From Aralia elata (lineage: Eukaryota > Streptophyta > Magnoliopsida > Apiales > Araliaceae), in contig CM068387.1 of NCBI GenBank assembly GCA_034770075.1, forward strand, positions 77,935,971 to 77,999,970: a stretch of DNA of 64,000 nt, given 5' to 3'. This document shows, piece by piece, positions 55,101 through 64,000 of this stretch; positions within the stretch are counted from its first letter, which is position 1; every line of letters starts with the position of its first letter. Below the pieces are notes generated by a model. That model was not told where the DNA came from. It worked only from the letters and a program-made list of their open reading frames with translations, and made no database searches. Position numbers and translations under genes: made by a program.

Positions 55101-56370
55101 TAATTATTTTGTTTCGAAAATGAGTAAATTTTTATAAAATATATACTTATAAAATTAATTATATTCTAAATATATATATATATATATATATATTAATTTT
55201 TGCAATGTGTTAATATTTTTGAATATATAGTATTATAAAATCACTCATATTTCCAAAAAATTATCTATTTTTTGAATATATAATTTTATGATATTTTATT
55301 CATTTTTTTTAAAAAACTAATTATTTTATAACTTTAGTTAATTTTCTAATTTTAGTTAATTTTAATAATTAATTTTCTTGATATTAATTAGTTATTTTTT
55401 GAAATTAGAATTAGTTTTTCACATTTTTGGTCCGACTAAAAGTGCACATGCCTCAATTTGGAGAAAAGTCAAGTAAAAATTAGTCCAAGGAACAGACTTC
55501 AAACAATTAAGAAAAAAAAAAGTTTAGAGACGATTGTGGCATCCCGTTAAAATTTGGAAGGACAGAAAAGTAATTCAATCTTCAAATGGAAGTTAGAGAA
55601 ACAGATAAATTTTTAGAAATGGAGCAGCAGGTGATACATACATACCATAGGAATTAGAGCAGATAATCGCAGCGTGCAATGCTGTTCTGCCGTCAGGACC
55701 ACTATAAGTTGGTGACGTGCAAGTTTCACATATCAACCTCACCAAATCGATGTAGCCTCTGTAGGCAGCCAAGTAAATTGGAGTCTCGCCAAACTTATTT
55801 GCTGCATGCGAATCATTTGGATCTTCAACAACGAGCACCCTAACCACGTCGAGGTGATTATAACGCGCCGCCTCGTGCAAGGCCGTATCTCCCTCCACAT
55901 TAGCCATCCTCATCAAAATCTCATTGACCGATGATCGTTTAGCCTCGTCAATGAGTGCTCGAACCACATCCGAGTGTCCTCCTCCTGCTGCAAGGTGAAG
56001 CGCCGTCTCGCCTCTTGAATTGACCTTTTTATTTATCGTCAAAAAAGAATTTATATTAAAATCCAAAATCATACAAATATGTCAAATCCAAAATATATGG
56101 ATAGGGCCATAATGAATTACATAACACCATAAATCTGAAATAAAAAAACCTATACGCTTTTCCTACATAATACAATACCTTACACAATAGGGAAGGGTGC
56201 ATTTTTAGGATCTCTTGCACGCATTGTGTTTTGCCTGATTGGGATGCCAGATGAAGGACATTATTCTTTGTTGGGGTCAGTTGATCCCCAACTCCTCCAA
56301 GTGTGTTCTCCTTCTCCTTGAGGACATTTATATCGCCAGAAATGGCAGCCGTATACAAGTCAGAATCCAT
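43134..56370 (-). CDS. ACD6-like ankyrin-repeat / PGG-domain membrane protein, four exons
   Basis: Exons: 56370-56179, 56024-55646, 53062-52533 and 43799-43134. All junctions are GT-AG, phases agree, and the 1,767 nt give 588 residues without a stop. About the first 365 residues hold ankyrin repeats (NNVLHLASQSG, GETALHLAAGGG, GDTALHEAA, GWTAFHYAAY, NRTPLHVAA, GNTPLHLLA). Exon 4 has the PGG motif (FTLPGGF, about residues 455-460) followed by four hydrophobic segments. This is the plant ACD6/At5g02620 type: plasma-membrane or ER proteins linked to salicylate-dependent defence and growth in Arabidopsis. ACD6 has about 670 residues, so this is a shorter relative. Intron 3 is 8.7 kb and filled with transposons. 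A TATAAAT box lies at 56467-56461. Expression is unknown. Confidence 0.88.
44023..44742 (+). mobile_element. TRIM element in intron 3
   Basis: Two 245-bp direct repeats (44023-44267 and 44498-44742) begin TGTAACACC and end TTGTTACA. After the first comes TGGTATCAGTACCG, similar to the Met-tRNA primer site; a purine-rich GTGGGGGAG precedes the second. The element is 720 bp with no coding capacity. Flanks GATAC and TATAC agree at four of five bases. The repeats differ at about 11 sites by eye (4.5%), older than the gypsy and copia elements here. This is the structure of a terminal-repeat retrotransposon in miniature. It carries the common AGTCCCACAT motif. Confidence 0.88.
45398..46749. mobile_element. 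hAT element, 1,352 bp, nested
   Basis: Terminal inverted repeats CAGTGTTCTAAAAGT / ACTTTTAGAACACTG and a perfect 8-bp duplication ATATTAAC (45390-45397, 46750-46757). Subterminal regions are full of CTAGTCGG / CGACTAG repeats, typical of this plant hAT family. The left part (45530-45760) looks like a leader exon ending in a CCAG-GTACGCTTC donor-like site, but the transposase itself is missing. It is a non-autonomous internal-deletion copy inserted into the solo LTR. Confidence 0.93.
48486..48786. repeat. AT-rich tandem array in the solo LTR, later split by hAT
   Basis: Six or more units of about 45-48 bp with the core ATATTATTAAATGATTAATAA and a spacer such as GTGAATGAGTAAG. The array continues past 50508, showing that the 1.7-kb hAT element landed inside it. 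Confidence 0.8.
48795..50499. mobile_element. hAT element, 1,705 bp, nested
   Basis: Ends TAGGCCTGGCAA and TTGCCAGGTCTA, flanked by a perfect 8-bp duplication GTGATTAA (48787-48794, 50500-50507). Subterminal sequences on both sides carry ATGGGTT/AACCCAT-type motifs (GGTTATGG, AACCCA). The interior is AT-rich, includes a Stowaway-like end near 49866, and has no transposase. It is a non-autonomous hAT copy in the tandem array of the solo LTR. Confidence 0.92.
51869..52532. other. Remaining part of intron 3
   Basis: No gene or element recognised. AT-rich sequence leading to the donor of exon 3 (GTAAGAAAG on the minus strand, 52532-52524). Confidence 0.55.
53063..55645. other. Intron 2 of the ankyrin gene, with degraded repeats
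   Basis: Contains an 11-G run at 53760-53770, a 19-G run at 54681-54699, and a TA microsatellite near 55171-55192. About 53724-54490 may be a degraded hAT copy of the TTF-finger type (left end CAGGCGTGGACACACATAG, a frame reading RFSATKRYRSKFSSDEPTHA near 54260, right end with GCCCCTGACAAAATT). No intact gene. Confidence 0.5.
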
Positions 56371-56709
56371 GTTTAGTTAATTATATATAGAAATATATGC
56401 TTTTAATGAATTTGCTAATGTGTCCTGTCTGTACCTCTTCATGCATACAATATCTTTGCTATTTATACTAGTGGAACCACTCTATTCTTGGGTGCCTGTT
56501 CCATATTTCAAATCATTTAACCTTGCGAATAGAGAAAAGTATATACAAAGCAAAAGAAATAAAGTAATTCTTTGCGTGTTCTTATTATATGCGGTGCTTC
56601 TATTATTGTATATTTATCTTTTTTGATGAATGTGTGGACTGCTCAAGCCTCAATGTATAAAAATTAACTTTCATTCTTTTAAAAAAAATTTATTAGCACC
56701 AATTAATTA
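56371..56709 (-). promoter_or_regulatory. Promoter of the ACD6-like gene
   Basis: TATAAAT at 56467-56461, 91 bp before the ATG. The sequence to about 56665 is shared with the duplicate copy (9351-9519 plus 24116-24246), in which a Tat element interrupts it. A Stowaway MITE begins at 56710, so the promoter outside the MITE is short. Confidence 0.65.
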
Positions 56710-56999
56710 CTCCCTTCATTCCATAATATATAATAGACTTTTTAGATAAAAAAAAATTAGTTTCAATTTATTTGTCGTTTACAACTTTCTAGGAGAATAA
56801 ATTATTTACTTTCCTATATCACACCTAACTTCTCTCATTGTTTCAAGAAATTCTCTCTTGTATTAGTAATTTTTAACTTCTCATAAATGGGTAGTAATAA
56901 AATTTTACACAAATTTTAATTGTTAAATGATAATATTAAATGACTTTCTTAATCCATGTGCATGAAGCTAAAAAGACAATTATTATGAAATGGAGGGAG
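56710..56999. mobile_element. Stowaway-type MITE upstream of the ACD6-like gene
   Basis: The left end CTCCCTTCATTCCATAATAT pairs with a right end ending ATGGAGGGAG; TA flanks both sides. It is 290 bp, non-coding, about 340 bp upstream of the start codon. It is absent at the end of the duplicate promoter near 24246. Confidence 0.85.
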
Positions 57000-57001
57000 T
57001 A

Positions 57002-57358
57002 AAATTAAAGTTTACATATGTTTTCACATTTGATCTAATCAAGGAAATTGACCGATTAGGATCTCTCCATTACACCTATTATTCAATTTCCCCCAATACT
57101 CATTCAACGATATAAATATTACGTTTAGAGACACAATAGTATTTGTCCAATACTTCGCGACACAAATAAAATTGTTGTCATAATTGTATCGTTAGAACTG
57201 TCGCTAAAAGTAATATTTATGTCTTTAAACATGTAGTGAGAAAAATTATAGGATAAGTGTAATGAAAGGATCCTAATCCCGAATTGACTATTAATGTTTA
57301 TAAACAGAATGAAAACTGACATGTGCATTAATTAACTGCAGTTTTCTGATTGTGAGGG
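57002..57358. other. Non-coding interval
   Basis: No gene seen. AT-rich spacer between the Stowaway MITE and the gypsy remnant. Confidence 0.5.
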
Positions 57359-57907
57359 TGACACATCGGAAGGCTAAATAGAGAATAGAAACAATCACAG
57401 AACACAAAGTTGGATAAATTGACTAAGCAGCCACAATGTTTATAAATTCAGAATAATAAGAATTGTTCTATAATAATAACCCTAAGAGACTATTTATACT
57501 ACCTAAATCCTAAAAATAAATAAAATTCAATAAACTTAAAAAGTAAGCCCAAAACATAAACGGACCCAAAATAATTAAACGTACCTGATTACTAATTAAT
57601 AAATAAAAAAATACATCAAATATTTAAATTGTCCATAAATACCAAAACATAAATTATAATGAATCTTAGCACATAATCTTTCACGTGTCATTCCCCTTTT
57701 CTTGGAGAAAATTCGACCTCGAATTTTGAAATGAAGTAATATCAAGCACCAACCATTAGACATTCAGAATCTTTTTTGTACTATGTATTCACGATGTTAC
57801 TTTTTAAAGAAAAGTTTTGAAAATAATTTTGAAATAATCACCGCCTTTATATTAACCTGCACTTTCAACAAATGATTAGGCACGACGAAATCAAAATTTT
57901 CCAAGTT
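57359..57907 (-). mobile_element. 3' end of a truncated Ty3/gypsy element
   Basis: On the minus strand a stretch reading AATTCGAGGTCGAATTTTCT, then AAGAAAAGGGGAA, then TGACACGTG. This is the usual pol end, polypurine tract and LTR start of several plant gypsy lineages. The putative LTR (57690-57359, about 332 bp) has a TATA box (GTATAAATAG, about 57502-57493) and ends TGTCA. The rest of the element is cut off by the CACTA end at 57908. No second LTR or target duplication is visible, so the boundaries are tentative. Confidence 0.5.
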
Positions 57908-57928
57908 CACTACAAGGAAAAGGGCTAA

Positions 57929-58185
57929 GTTCGACGGAATTATCCTCAACGGAATCATTTCCGTCGTAATTAGATTAAGGTCGACGGAATAATCCGTCGA
58001 AGATAATTCCCTCGTAAATGTGATAAGTACGACAGAATTCCGTCGGAAGCAATGGCTGATTCTTTGGCGCCAATATTCCCGCCAGCGCCAATATTAAAGT
58101 CGACAGATGGGTATTATGTTCGACGAAATGTCCGTCGAAAATAAGTTAATTCCGACGGACTTATCCTCGACGGAATTCCGTCGAC
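57929..58185. repeat. Subterminal repeats of the CACTA element
   Basis: About a dozen copies of TCGACGGAAT or its complement ATTCCGTCGA in both orientations, some joined into palindromes (CTCGACGGAATTCCGTCGAC near 58167-58186). A weaker copy occurs near 58898. In En/Spm such arrays bind the TnpA protein; that role is inferred here by analogy. Confidence 0.85.
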
Positions 58186-58199
58186 CTTACAAAAATAAA

Positions 58200-58438
58200 A
58201 CCTAAACAGATCGTCCTTTTCCTTCATTTCCTTTCTATTTCCTTTCTCTCTCTCTCGTCGCCGCCGCTGAACTCTCTCTCCCTCTCTCTCGATGGAACTC
58301 TCTCTCTCGCCGCCGCTCTCTCTCCCTCGCCACCGCCTGAGCTCCTTCGCCGCCGCCTGACCTGAGCTTTTTCGTCGGCATTCACTAGCTCCTCACGTCA
58401 GTCTTCTCTCTCCTCTCTTCAGTCGTTCATTCTTCAAG
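58200..58438 (+). other. Putative leader exon of the CACTA transposase gene
   Basis: A CT-rich block with CTCTCTCTCTC and CGCCGCCG repeats ends at a strong donor, CAAG-GTAAGT (GT at 58439-58440). The coding start is 1.8 kb downstream, implying a long leader intron. No ATG-led protein is supported here. Confidence 0.5.
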
Positions 58439-59002
58439 GTAAGTTGTTAATTTGCGAAAATATTTGATTTTTCATTCATTTTGTCATGCTGAAATAAAGA
58501 TAATTTTGTCATTCAATTTGCATGAACTGAAATTGCGAATAATTGTTGAAACTGAAATTGGGGATGGTTTGATATTGTATATACTGAATATTGAGTTCAA
58601 TATATTCTATATTTTTGAATATTACATATACTGAAATTGAGAATTGCATAAATTGAAATTGAAAATTGGAATTAATATGAATATTGAGTTAGAGTTGAAT
58701 GTGAATGGGAATGTGTTGATGCATACTGAAATTGGAATGTGTTGATGCATACTGTGAGTTGCAAATTATTGATGCATATTGGAAGTAATCTGCATATTGA
58801 TTTAGAGTTGAATGTGAATAGAATTGCTGAAATTGGGTTTCAATTTGTTCAATTGTAGTTTTGTTCAATTGATGTTTTAGGTATATTTGCTATTTCTGAC
58901 GGAATTCCCAACGGAATTCTGTCAGAATTATTCAACTGCAAAATTTGTGGGCCCTACTTCATAATATTTATGTGTTTTAATTAGTTTCCAATATTGAATT
59001 GA

Positions 59003-59808
59003 ACTAAGTAGCATTTACTTAGTTTTGCATTACTAAATAAAATAATATAATATAATAATATAATATAAACTAAGTTTAAATAATATAATATAATATAATA
59101 TAATATAAAATAATAAAATCAAATAACATAAAATAAAATAAAATAATTTAATTTCATTGACTTGTAATTATATTTAATCAAATAATATGATATAATATAA
59201 TACAATACAAAATAAAATAATTTAAAATTTAATATTAAATTAAATCAAATTTAAAATTTAAAATTAATTAATGGTATATAATATAATATAATACAAAATA
59301 AAATGAAAACGAATAAATTAAATTAAATTAAAATAAAATAAAATAAATTAAATTAAATTAAATTAAATTATATTAAATTAAATTAAATTAAATTAAAATA
59401 AATTATATTAAATTATATTAAATTAAATTAAATTAAATTAAAATAAAGTAAAATTAAATTAAATTAAATTAAATTAATTAAATTTAATTAATTTAATTAA
59501 TTTAATTTAAAATTAAATAAAATAAATTTAGTACAATAAATTAAAGTATTGAGATAAATTATATTAAATTAATATAAATTACATTATTTAAAATAAATAA
59601 TTTAAATTAAATGAGGAAATAAAATACAATATTAATATATTGTATACAATATAATATAATAAACTAAGTAGCATTTACTTAGTTCCACTAATACACATAA
59701 TAAAGTAGAAAGACTATAATATATTCAAATGATTGTACAAATATTAAACTGAGTAGCACTTACTTAGTTAATCATTGGAAAAATAAACTAAGTAGCATTT
59801 GCTTAGTT
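59003..59808. repeat. Four copies of a 23-bp dyad
   Basis: Copies at 59003-59025, 59662-59684, 59747-59769 and 59786-59808. Each has arms AACTAAGTA and TACTTAGTT around a five-base centre GCATT, with one or two changes in copies 3 and 4. All lie in the leader intron. Confidence 0.85.
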
Positions 59809-59881
59809 TTCCACAATTACAGTAAACATAATATAATACGTGTGCATGTAGTATATTCATTAGGAGCTTAGAAACTCGTTT

Positions 59882-59930
59882 GACATTCACTCATTAGGAG
59901 TGAATGTCGAATAGTCCCCAGTCTGGGACT
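59882..59930. other. Two consecutive hairpins in the CACTA leader
   Basis: GACATTCACTC pairs with GAGTGAATGTC across ATTAG (59882-59908); then AGTCCC pairs with GGGACT across a short loop (59913-59930). Both have perfect arms. From memory, similar text occurs upstream of transposase genes in other plant CACTA elements, which would suggest conservation. Confidence 0.65.
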
Positions 59931-60268
59931 GTTACTGGATGTTATGTCTCTCACTTAGGGCGGTGCCAATGGGTTAGTTATGTTTTTTTTTGTTTAGAGG
60001 ATTTTTCGGCTGTTATCTCTACATGTTCTTCGAGTGCATATTTAGATTAAGTTCTCTTAGTCTATTTCGTGTACTTGGAGACTATGGGGAGGTGCTGCCG
60101 AAATTTTCTTGAAACATAAAAAAACTTGCTCAACATGTTGGCACTAGTGAGGAAACGCATCCAGGAACGGGATAGAAGCCTAACCCCTGTAAAGTGGAGA
60201 TATATATACTAGGTAAACTAAATATATGCATATATATATTCTAATTGGGTATTTTTCTTCAATTAAAG

Positions 60269-63200
60269 ATGTCAGCCGACCGGAGTTGGATGTACCGTAG
60301 GATACCTATTGATGGGAGGGGATTAGTTGATGCGTATCGTGAAGGGGTGTCCAATTTTATGAACAAAGCAATAGAACATGTTGATGATCCGAACGGAAAG
60401 ATGAGATGCCCGTGTTTCAAGTGTAAGAACATGATATGGAAGACTGCCGATGAAGTTAAATTTGACTTATATTCACGTGGGGTTGTGGATGGGTATTCGG
60501 TATAGATTCATCAAGGGGAATCAGCTGAGTTTAGAGAACGGACAGATAGTAGTGTAGACCAATCGGATCACCGGGATTCGCAAGCAGATAACTATGACGT
60601 CGTGCAGATGTTGGTTAATGCGTATGGCCCTACCAATATTGACTGGGCTAAAAACGAGTATGCGTCAAGCAGTTCTCAGCAAAAGCCAAATGATTCAACA
60701 ACTGCTTTTTACAAGTTGCTATCTGAATCGAGTGTTCCATTGTATCCTGGAAATGACAAGCACGCCAGGCTTTCTGCGGTTACGAAGCTTTTACATTTCA
60801 AGAATGAGCATGACTGCAGTGAGAGAGGATTCAATGATTTGCTTGATATTCTCAGCGAGTTCTTATCCAGGGATAATACGTTGCCCGTGAATTACTATGA
60901 GGTGAAGAAGATGGTTAAAGGGTTGAATCTCGGGTATGAGAAGATCGATGCTTGTGAGCAGGATTGAATGTTATATTATGGGGAGGACAAAGATAAGGTG
61001 CAGTGTGATATCTGCAACTCACCAAGGTACAAGATCACAAAACGTGGGGGGAAGAAGAAACATGTTCCAAAGAAGATTTTACGGTATTTTCCTCTTGCGC
61101 CGAGGTTGCAGCGGCTATTCATGTCTGCGCACACTGCTCAGCATATGAGTTGGCATAGAACAAGGGATGTCGTGCCAGGTCAGCTGACTCACCCAGCAGA
61201 TGGAGATGAATGGAAGAAATTTGATGCCAATTTTCCACAATTTGCCGAAGAAGTTAGGAATGTCAGGCTTGGCATGGCTACAGATGGATTCTGTCCATTT
61301 AATAATTTTAGTCAGCCTTATTCTGTTTGGCCAGTGATTATGGTAGCTTACAATCTTCCACCATCAATGTGCATGAGGGATCCGTATCTTTTCTTGACCT
61401 TACTTATACCGGGGGATAAGAGTCCTACAAAAGACATTAACGTGTACCTTAGGCCGTTAGTCGATGAACTTAAGATGCTGTGGGAAACAGGTGTTGAGAC
61501 TTTTGATAAATCTGTCGGGCAGAATTTTGTGATGAAGGCAGCCTTGTTGTGGACTATCACTGACTTTCCGGCACTTGGGATGATTAGTGGTTGGTCGACT
61601 CATGGTAAGTTATCATGTCCAGTCTGTATGGGGGATGTGCAAGGCACTCAACTACGTCATGGCCGAAAAACTAGTTTCTTTGGAACTGCTTGTAGATTCT
61701 TGCCTGCTGAGCACAATTATAGAAAGATGTCTACACAATTCAACAGAAAGACAGAGAAGAAAGGGGTTGTTGGTCGCTTGTCGAGCAGCGCCATATTGGG
61801 CTGGCTAAATGATCTAACATTTCCCCCCCCTGGGAAGGAGCATGGTACGTTGAGAGCTATAGGATATGGGAAAAGTCATAACTGGACTCACTCGCCGATT
61901 TGGTTTGAGTTGCCATACTGGGTCACACTAGCACTTCGTCATTGTATTGATGTTATGCATACAGAAAAGAATGTATTTGAGAACTTGTTTTACACCGTAC
62001 TAGATACAAGTGGTAAAACAAAAGACAATGATAAAGCACGTAAAGACTTGGAAGAAATGAATATCAGGCGGGAATTATGGCTCCGACCTAACAACACAAA
62101 ACCAAAAGCTCCATTTTGTCTTACCAAGCAACAGGTTGAAAACATTTGCAAGTGGCTTAGCGCATTGAAACTCCTAGATGGATATGTTTCTAATATATCT
62201 CGTTGTACTAAGGTTGAGCAGTTGAAAATTTCTGGTTTCAAAAGTCACGACTGTCATGTATTCATGCAGAAGTTGATGCCAATTGCATTTCGTGAGATGT
62301 TACCCAGGAATATTAATGATACTTTTATCGCACTTTCAAATTTCTTTCGGGATATTTGCTCAACTGTTATAAGATATAGTGATGTGGAGCAGATGGAGAA
62401 AAACATAGTGTTGACAATGTGCAAGCTCGAAATGATTTTACCACCGGGATTCTTTGACAGCATGGAGCATTGACCTATTCATCTGCCATATGAACTTAAG
62501 CTTGGAGGATCGGTGCAATATCGATGGATGTATCCATTTGAGAGGTAATATCACATACATTGTGCAATATTTGTCATCTTTATATTTAACTTAGCAGGTT
62601 ATATGTAGTACATACTTTCATATTTCAGGTATATGCGTCGATTAAAGCAGAAAGTTAAAAACAAAGCGCGCGTAGAGGGTTCTATTGCTGAACGCTATAC
62701 GGAGGAAGAGCTTGTCAACTTCTGCTCGTTGTACTTTGACGATGTAGTTGCAACGAAGCATAACCGTCTAAGTCGGAATGAGGTCGGGGATCTGTCTGGT
62801 CGTGCTGATGATGAGTTGGTTGTATTCACTTATCCAGCTAAACCATTTGGACATGAGACGAAGACTTACCTAACCGATAAAGATTTAAAGATTGTCTCTA
62901 CATACGTGCTTCTAAATATGCCTGAAGTATCATCGTACATCAAGTATGTATTATTACAGGTTAAAAATAATTTATCTATCCTTAATCAACAATTAATTAA
63001 TTGCCATATTGTTGTACGCAGTTCATTCGAATTGGAAGCGTATGCTTCTAACCCGAGGTTGACAGAATCACAGATGGAAGCATTCACTAATGCAAATTTT
63101 CACCAGTGGTTTAAGAGAAGGGTCGAAGAAGAGAACACGTATGAGCGTTTTAGAGATGTCATTTTAGGCCCGTACAAACTTATTAGTTCATTTCCTGGTT

Positions 63201-63844
63201 GTATCGTGAATGGGTATAGATTCAAGGTTGATGACTTGAATGAATTGACATCAGTCAACTCCGGTGTTGTCGTGTTGGGAAGTTGTTATGGAGATTCATA
63301 ATCCAATTACTATGGAAGATTAAAGGAAGTGGTTGTGCTCAATTATCCAGGGGGTAAAAAGGTCGTTACATTTAAGTGTCGCTAGTTTGATACTGCAAAG
63401 GGTGTTAAAGTTGATCGTAATAGAATCGTCACAGTAGATATAAAATCGACTTTACAGTCTGATGATGTATTTGTGTTAGCCAGCCAAGCAACTCAAGTGT
63501 ACTACGCCCCTAATGTCGTTGACACGAGAACCTCCTGGTATACAGTTGTGACAACGAAGACTCGGTCATTTGATGGTACTAATTTGTCTGGAACGGATGA
63601 CCCGTTACAAGAATAAGTTAGCAATCCCAGCCACGTTGTGCTAAATGATGACGATGTGTTGGGTGATGATGTCGTTGACGTACTCGATGTTGACGAAGTC
63701 GATGAAGATGTGGTTGGTAATCCGTTTGTGATGGTAGAAGATGATATTGAGGAAGAAATTGATACAGAAGAGGAAGAGACAGAATCAGAGGATGAAAATG
63801 ATTTTGATTCTGACGGGTTTGACGACGTAATACTTCTTCACTAA
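60269..63844 (+). pseudogene. CACTA transposase (TNP2 type), six nonsense codons, one frame
   Basis: ATG at 60269 (MSADRSWMYRR) starts a single frame running to TAA at 63842-63844, about 1,137 residues after removing two short introns (62545-62628, 62944-63021). Domain order matches the family: transposase-associated N terminus (RCPCFKCKN), the Transposase_21 core (MLYYGEDKDKVQCDICN, HPADGDEWKKFD, LPYWVTLALRHCIDVMHTEKN), DUF4218 (LPYELKLGGSVQYRWMYPFE), DUF4216 (FTNANFHQWFKRRV, VLASQATQVYY) and an acidic tail. Stops lie at 60503, 60965, 62471, 63299, 63383 and 63614. Several sit where a conserved Trp, Cys or Leu is expected. TNP2 cuts and joins the element's ends. Confidence 0.9.
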
Positions 63845-63958
63845 TTGGTGTTTTGTAAATAATATACAACTAAAATCAATCATTATATATAATCAAAGAC
63901 TTGAAATTTAATTAATTCCATCGTATCTATGTCTGTTATTTCAGTAGTACAGCTACAT

Positions 63959-64000
63959 ATGCCTCGTCATAGCGGTGGAGGCGGCCGTGGTGGCGGCCGC
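63959..64000 (+). CDS. Start of the second CACTA gene, cut by the window edge
   Basis: An ATG 115 bp after the transposase stop begins MPRHSGGGGRGGGR and runs off the window. A Gly/Arg-rich start in this position suits the second CACTA protein (TnpA/TnpD-like, often with a Transposase_24 domain), but only 14 codons are visible. Confidence 0.45.
   Translation, partial: MPRHSGGGGRGGGR

Larger units (their letters stand above)
58439..60268 (+). other. Long leader intron of the CACTA gene
   Basis: Non-coding. Contains an extreme AT-rich tract at about 59030-59640 built on AAATTAAATT and TAATATAATA, four copies of a 23-bp dyad (59003, 59662, 59747, 59786), and two adjacent hairpins at 59882-59930. 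The acceptor before the ATG is probably AATTAAAG (to 60268). Confidence 0.55.
57908..64000 (+). mobile_element. CACTA (En/Spm) transposon, left part
   Basis: Starts CACTACAAGGAAAAGGG, the standard CACTA terminus. It is followed by dense subterminal repeats, a CT-rich leader exon, a long AT-rich leader intron, a TNP2-type transposase gene (60269-63844) and the first codons of a second gene at 63959. The right end is outside the window, so its length and 3-bp target duplication cannot be checked. The transposase has six nonsense codons; the copy cannot supply its own transposase unless they are read through. Confidence 0.9.

Noticed and set aside
63983..64000. GCGGCCGC at the window end as a cloning-vector junction
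   Set aside because: It is explained by Gly/Arg codons of the second CACTA protein and sits in frame with the preceding ATG.

Overview
This window is plant nuclear DNA, almost certainly from a eudicot. It is AT-rich, its genes have GT-AG introns, and it carries plant-specific families: FAR1/FHY3, ankyrin-PGG (ACD6-like), plant mobile domain, GRF zinc finger. Most of it is transposable elements nested in one another. There are no operons, CRISPR arrays, rRNA or tRNA genes. The species cannot be named from the sequence alone.

Layout. 1-1100: fold-back repeats and the right end of a hAT-like element. 1185-1570: a broken GRF zinc-finger gene. 2764-7800 (-): a FAR1-like pseudogene split by a 2,845-bp solo-LTR-like insertion (3430-6274). 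8861-9350 (-): a truncated duplicate of the start of an ankyrin gene. Its promoter is cut by a complete 14.6-kb Tat-lineage Ty3/gypsy element (9520-24115, 630-bp LTRs, AAAAG target duplication). That element has a decayed gag-pol with a second RNase H, a six-exon antisense gene encoding a plant-mobile-domain protein, and a piece of a papain-type protease gene. 24.2-27 kb: MITEs, one with a telomere-like inverted core. 27.05-31.2 kb: fragments of unrelated genes (RNA polymerase II subunit 2 exon 1, an NHP2-like exon, a coiled-coil exon) around a 788-bp tandem triplication. 31351-36619 (-): a young Ty1/copia element. 38269-42521: two solo LTRs, almost adjacent.

43134-56370 (-): the only apparently intact host gene, an ACD6-like ankyrin-PGG membrane protein. 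My four-exon model gives about 588 residues with no stop or frameshift. Its third intron is 8.7 kb and holds a TRIM element and a 7-kb solo LTR that itself carries two hAT elements with perfect 8-bp target duplications. 57359-57907: the 3' end of another gypsy element. 57908-64000: the left part of a CACTA (En/Spm) transposon, whose transposase frame has six nonsense codons but no frameshift. The window ends at the start of its second gene.

The observations most worth following are the spliced antisense plant-mobile-domain gene in the Tat element with the captured protease fragment, the duplicated ankyrin-gene promoter split by that element, the composite of gene fragments at 27-31 kb, and the repeated dyad motifs in the CACTA leader. 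Target-site duplications, LTR lengths and LTR mismatch counts were read by eye from the sequence.
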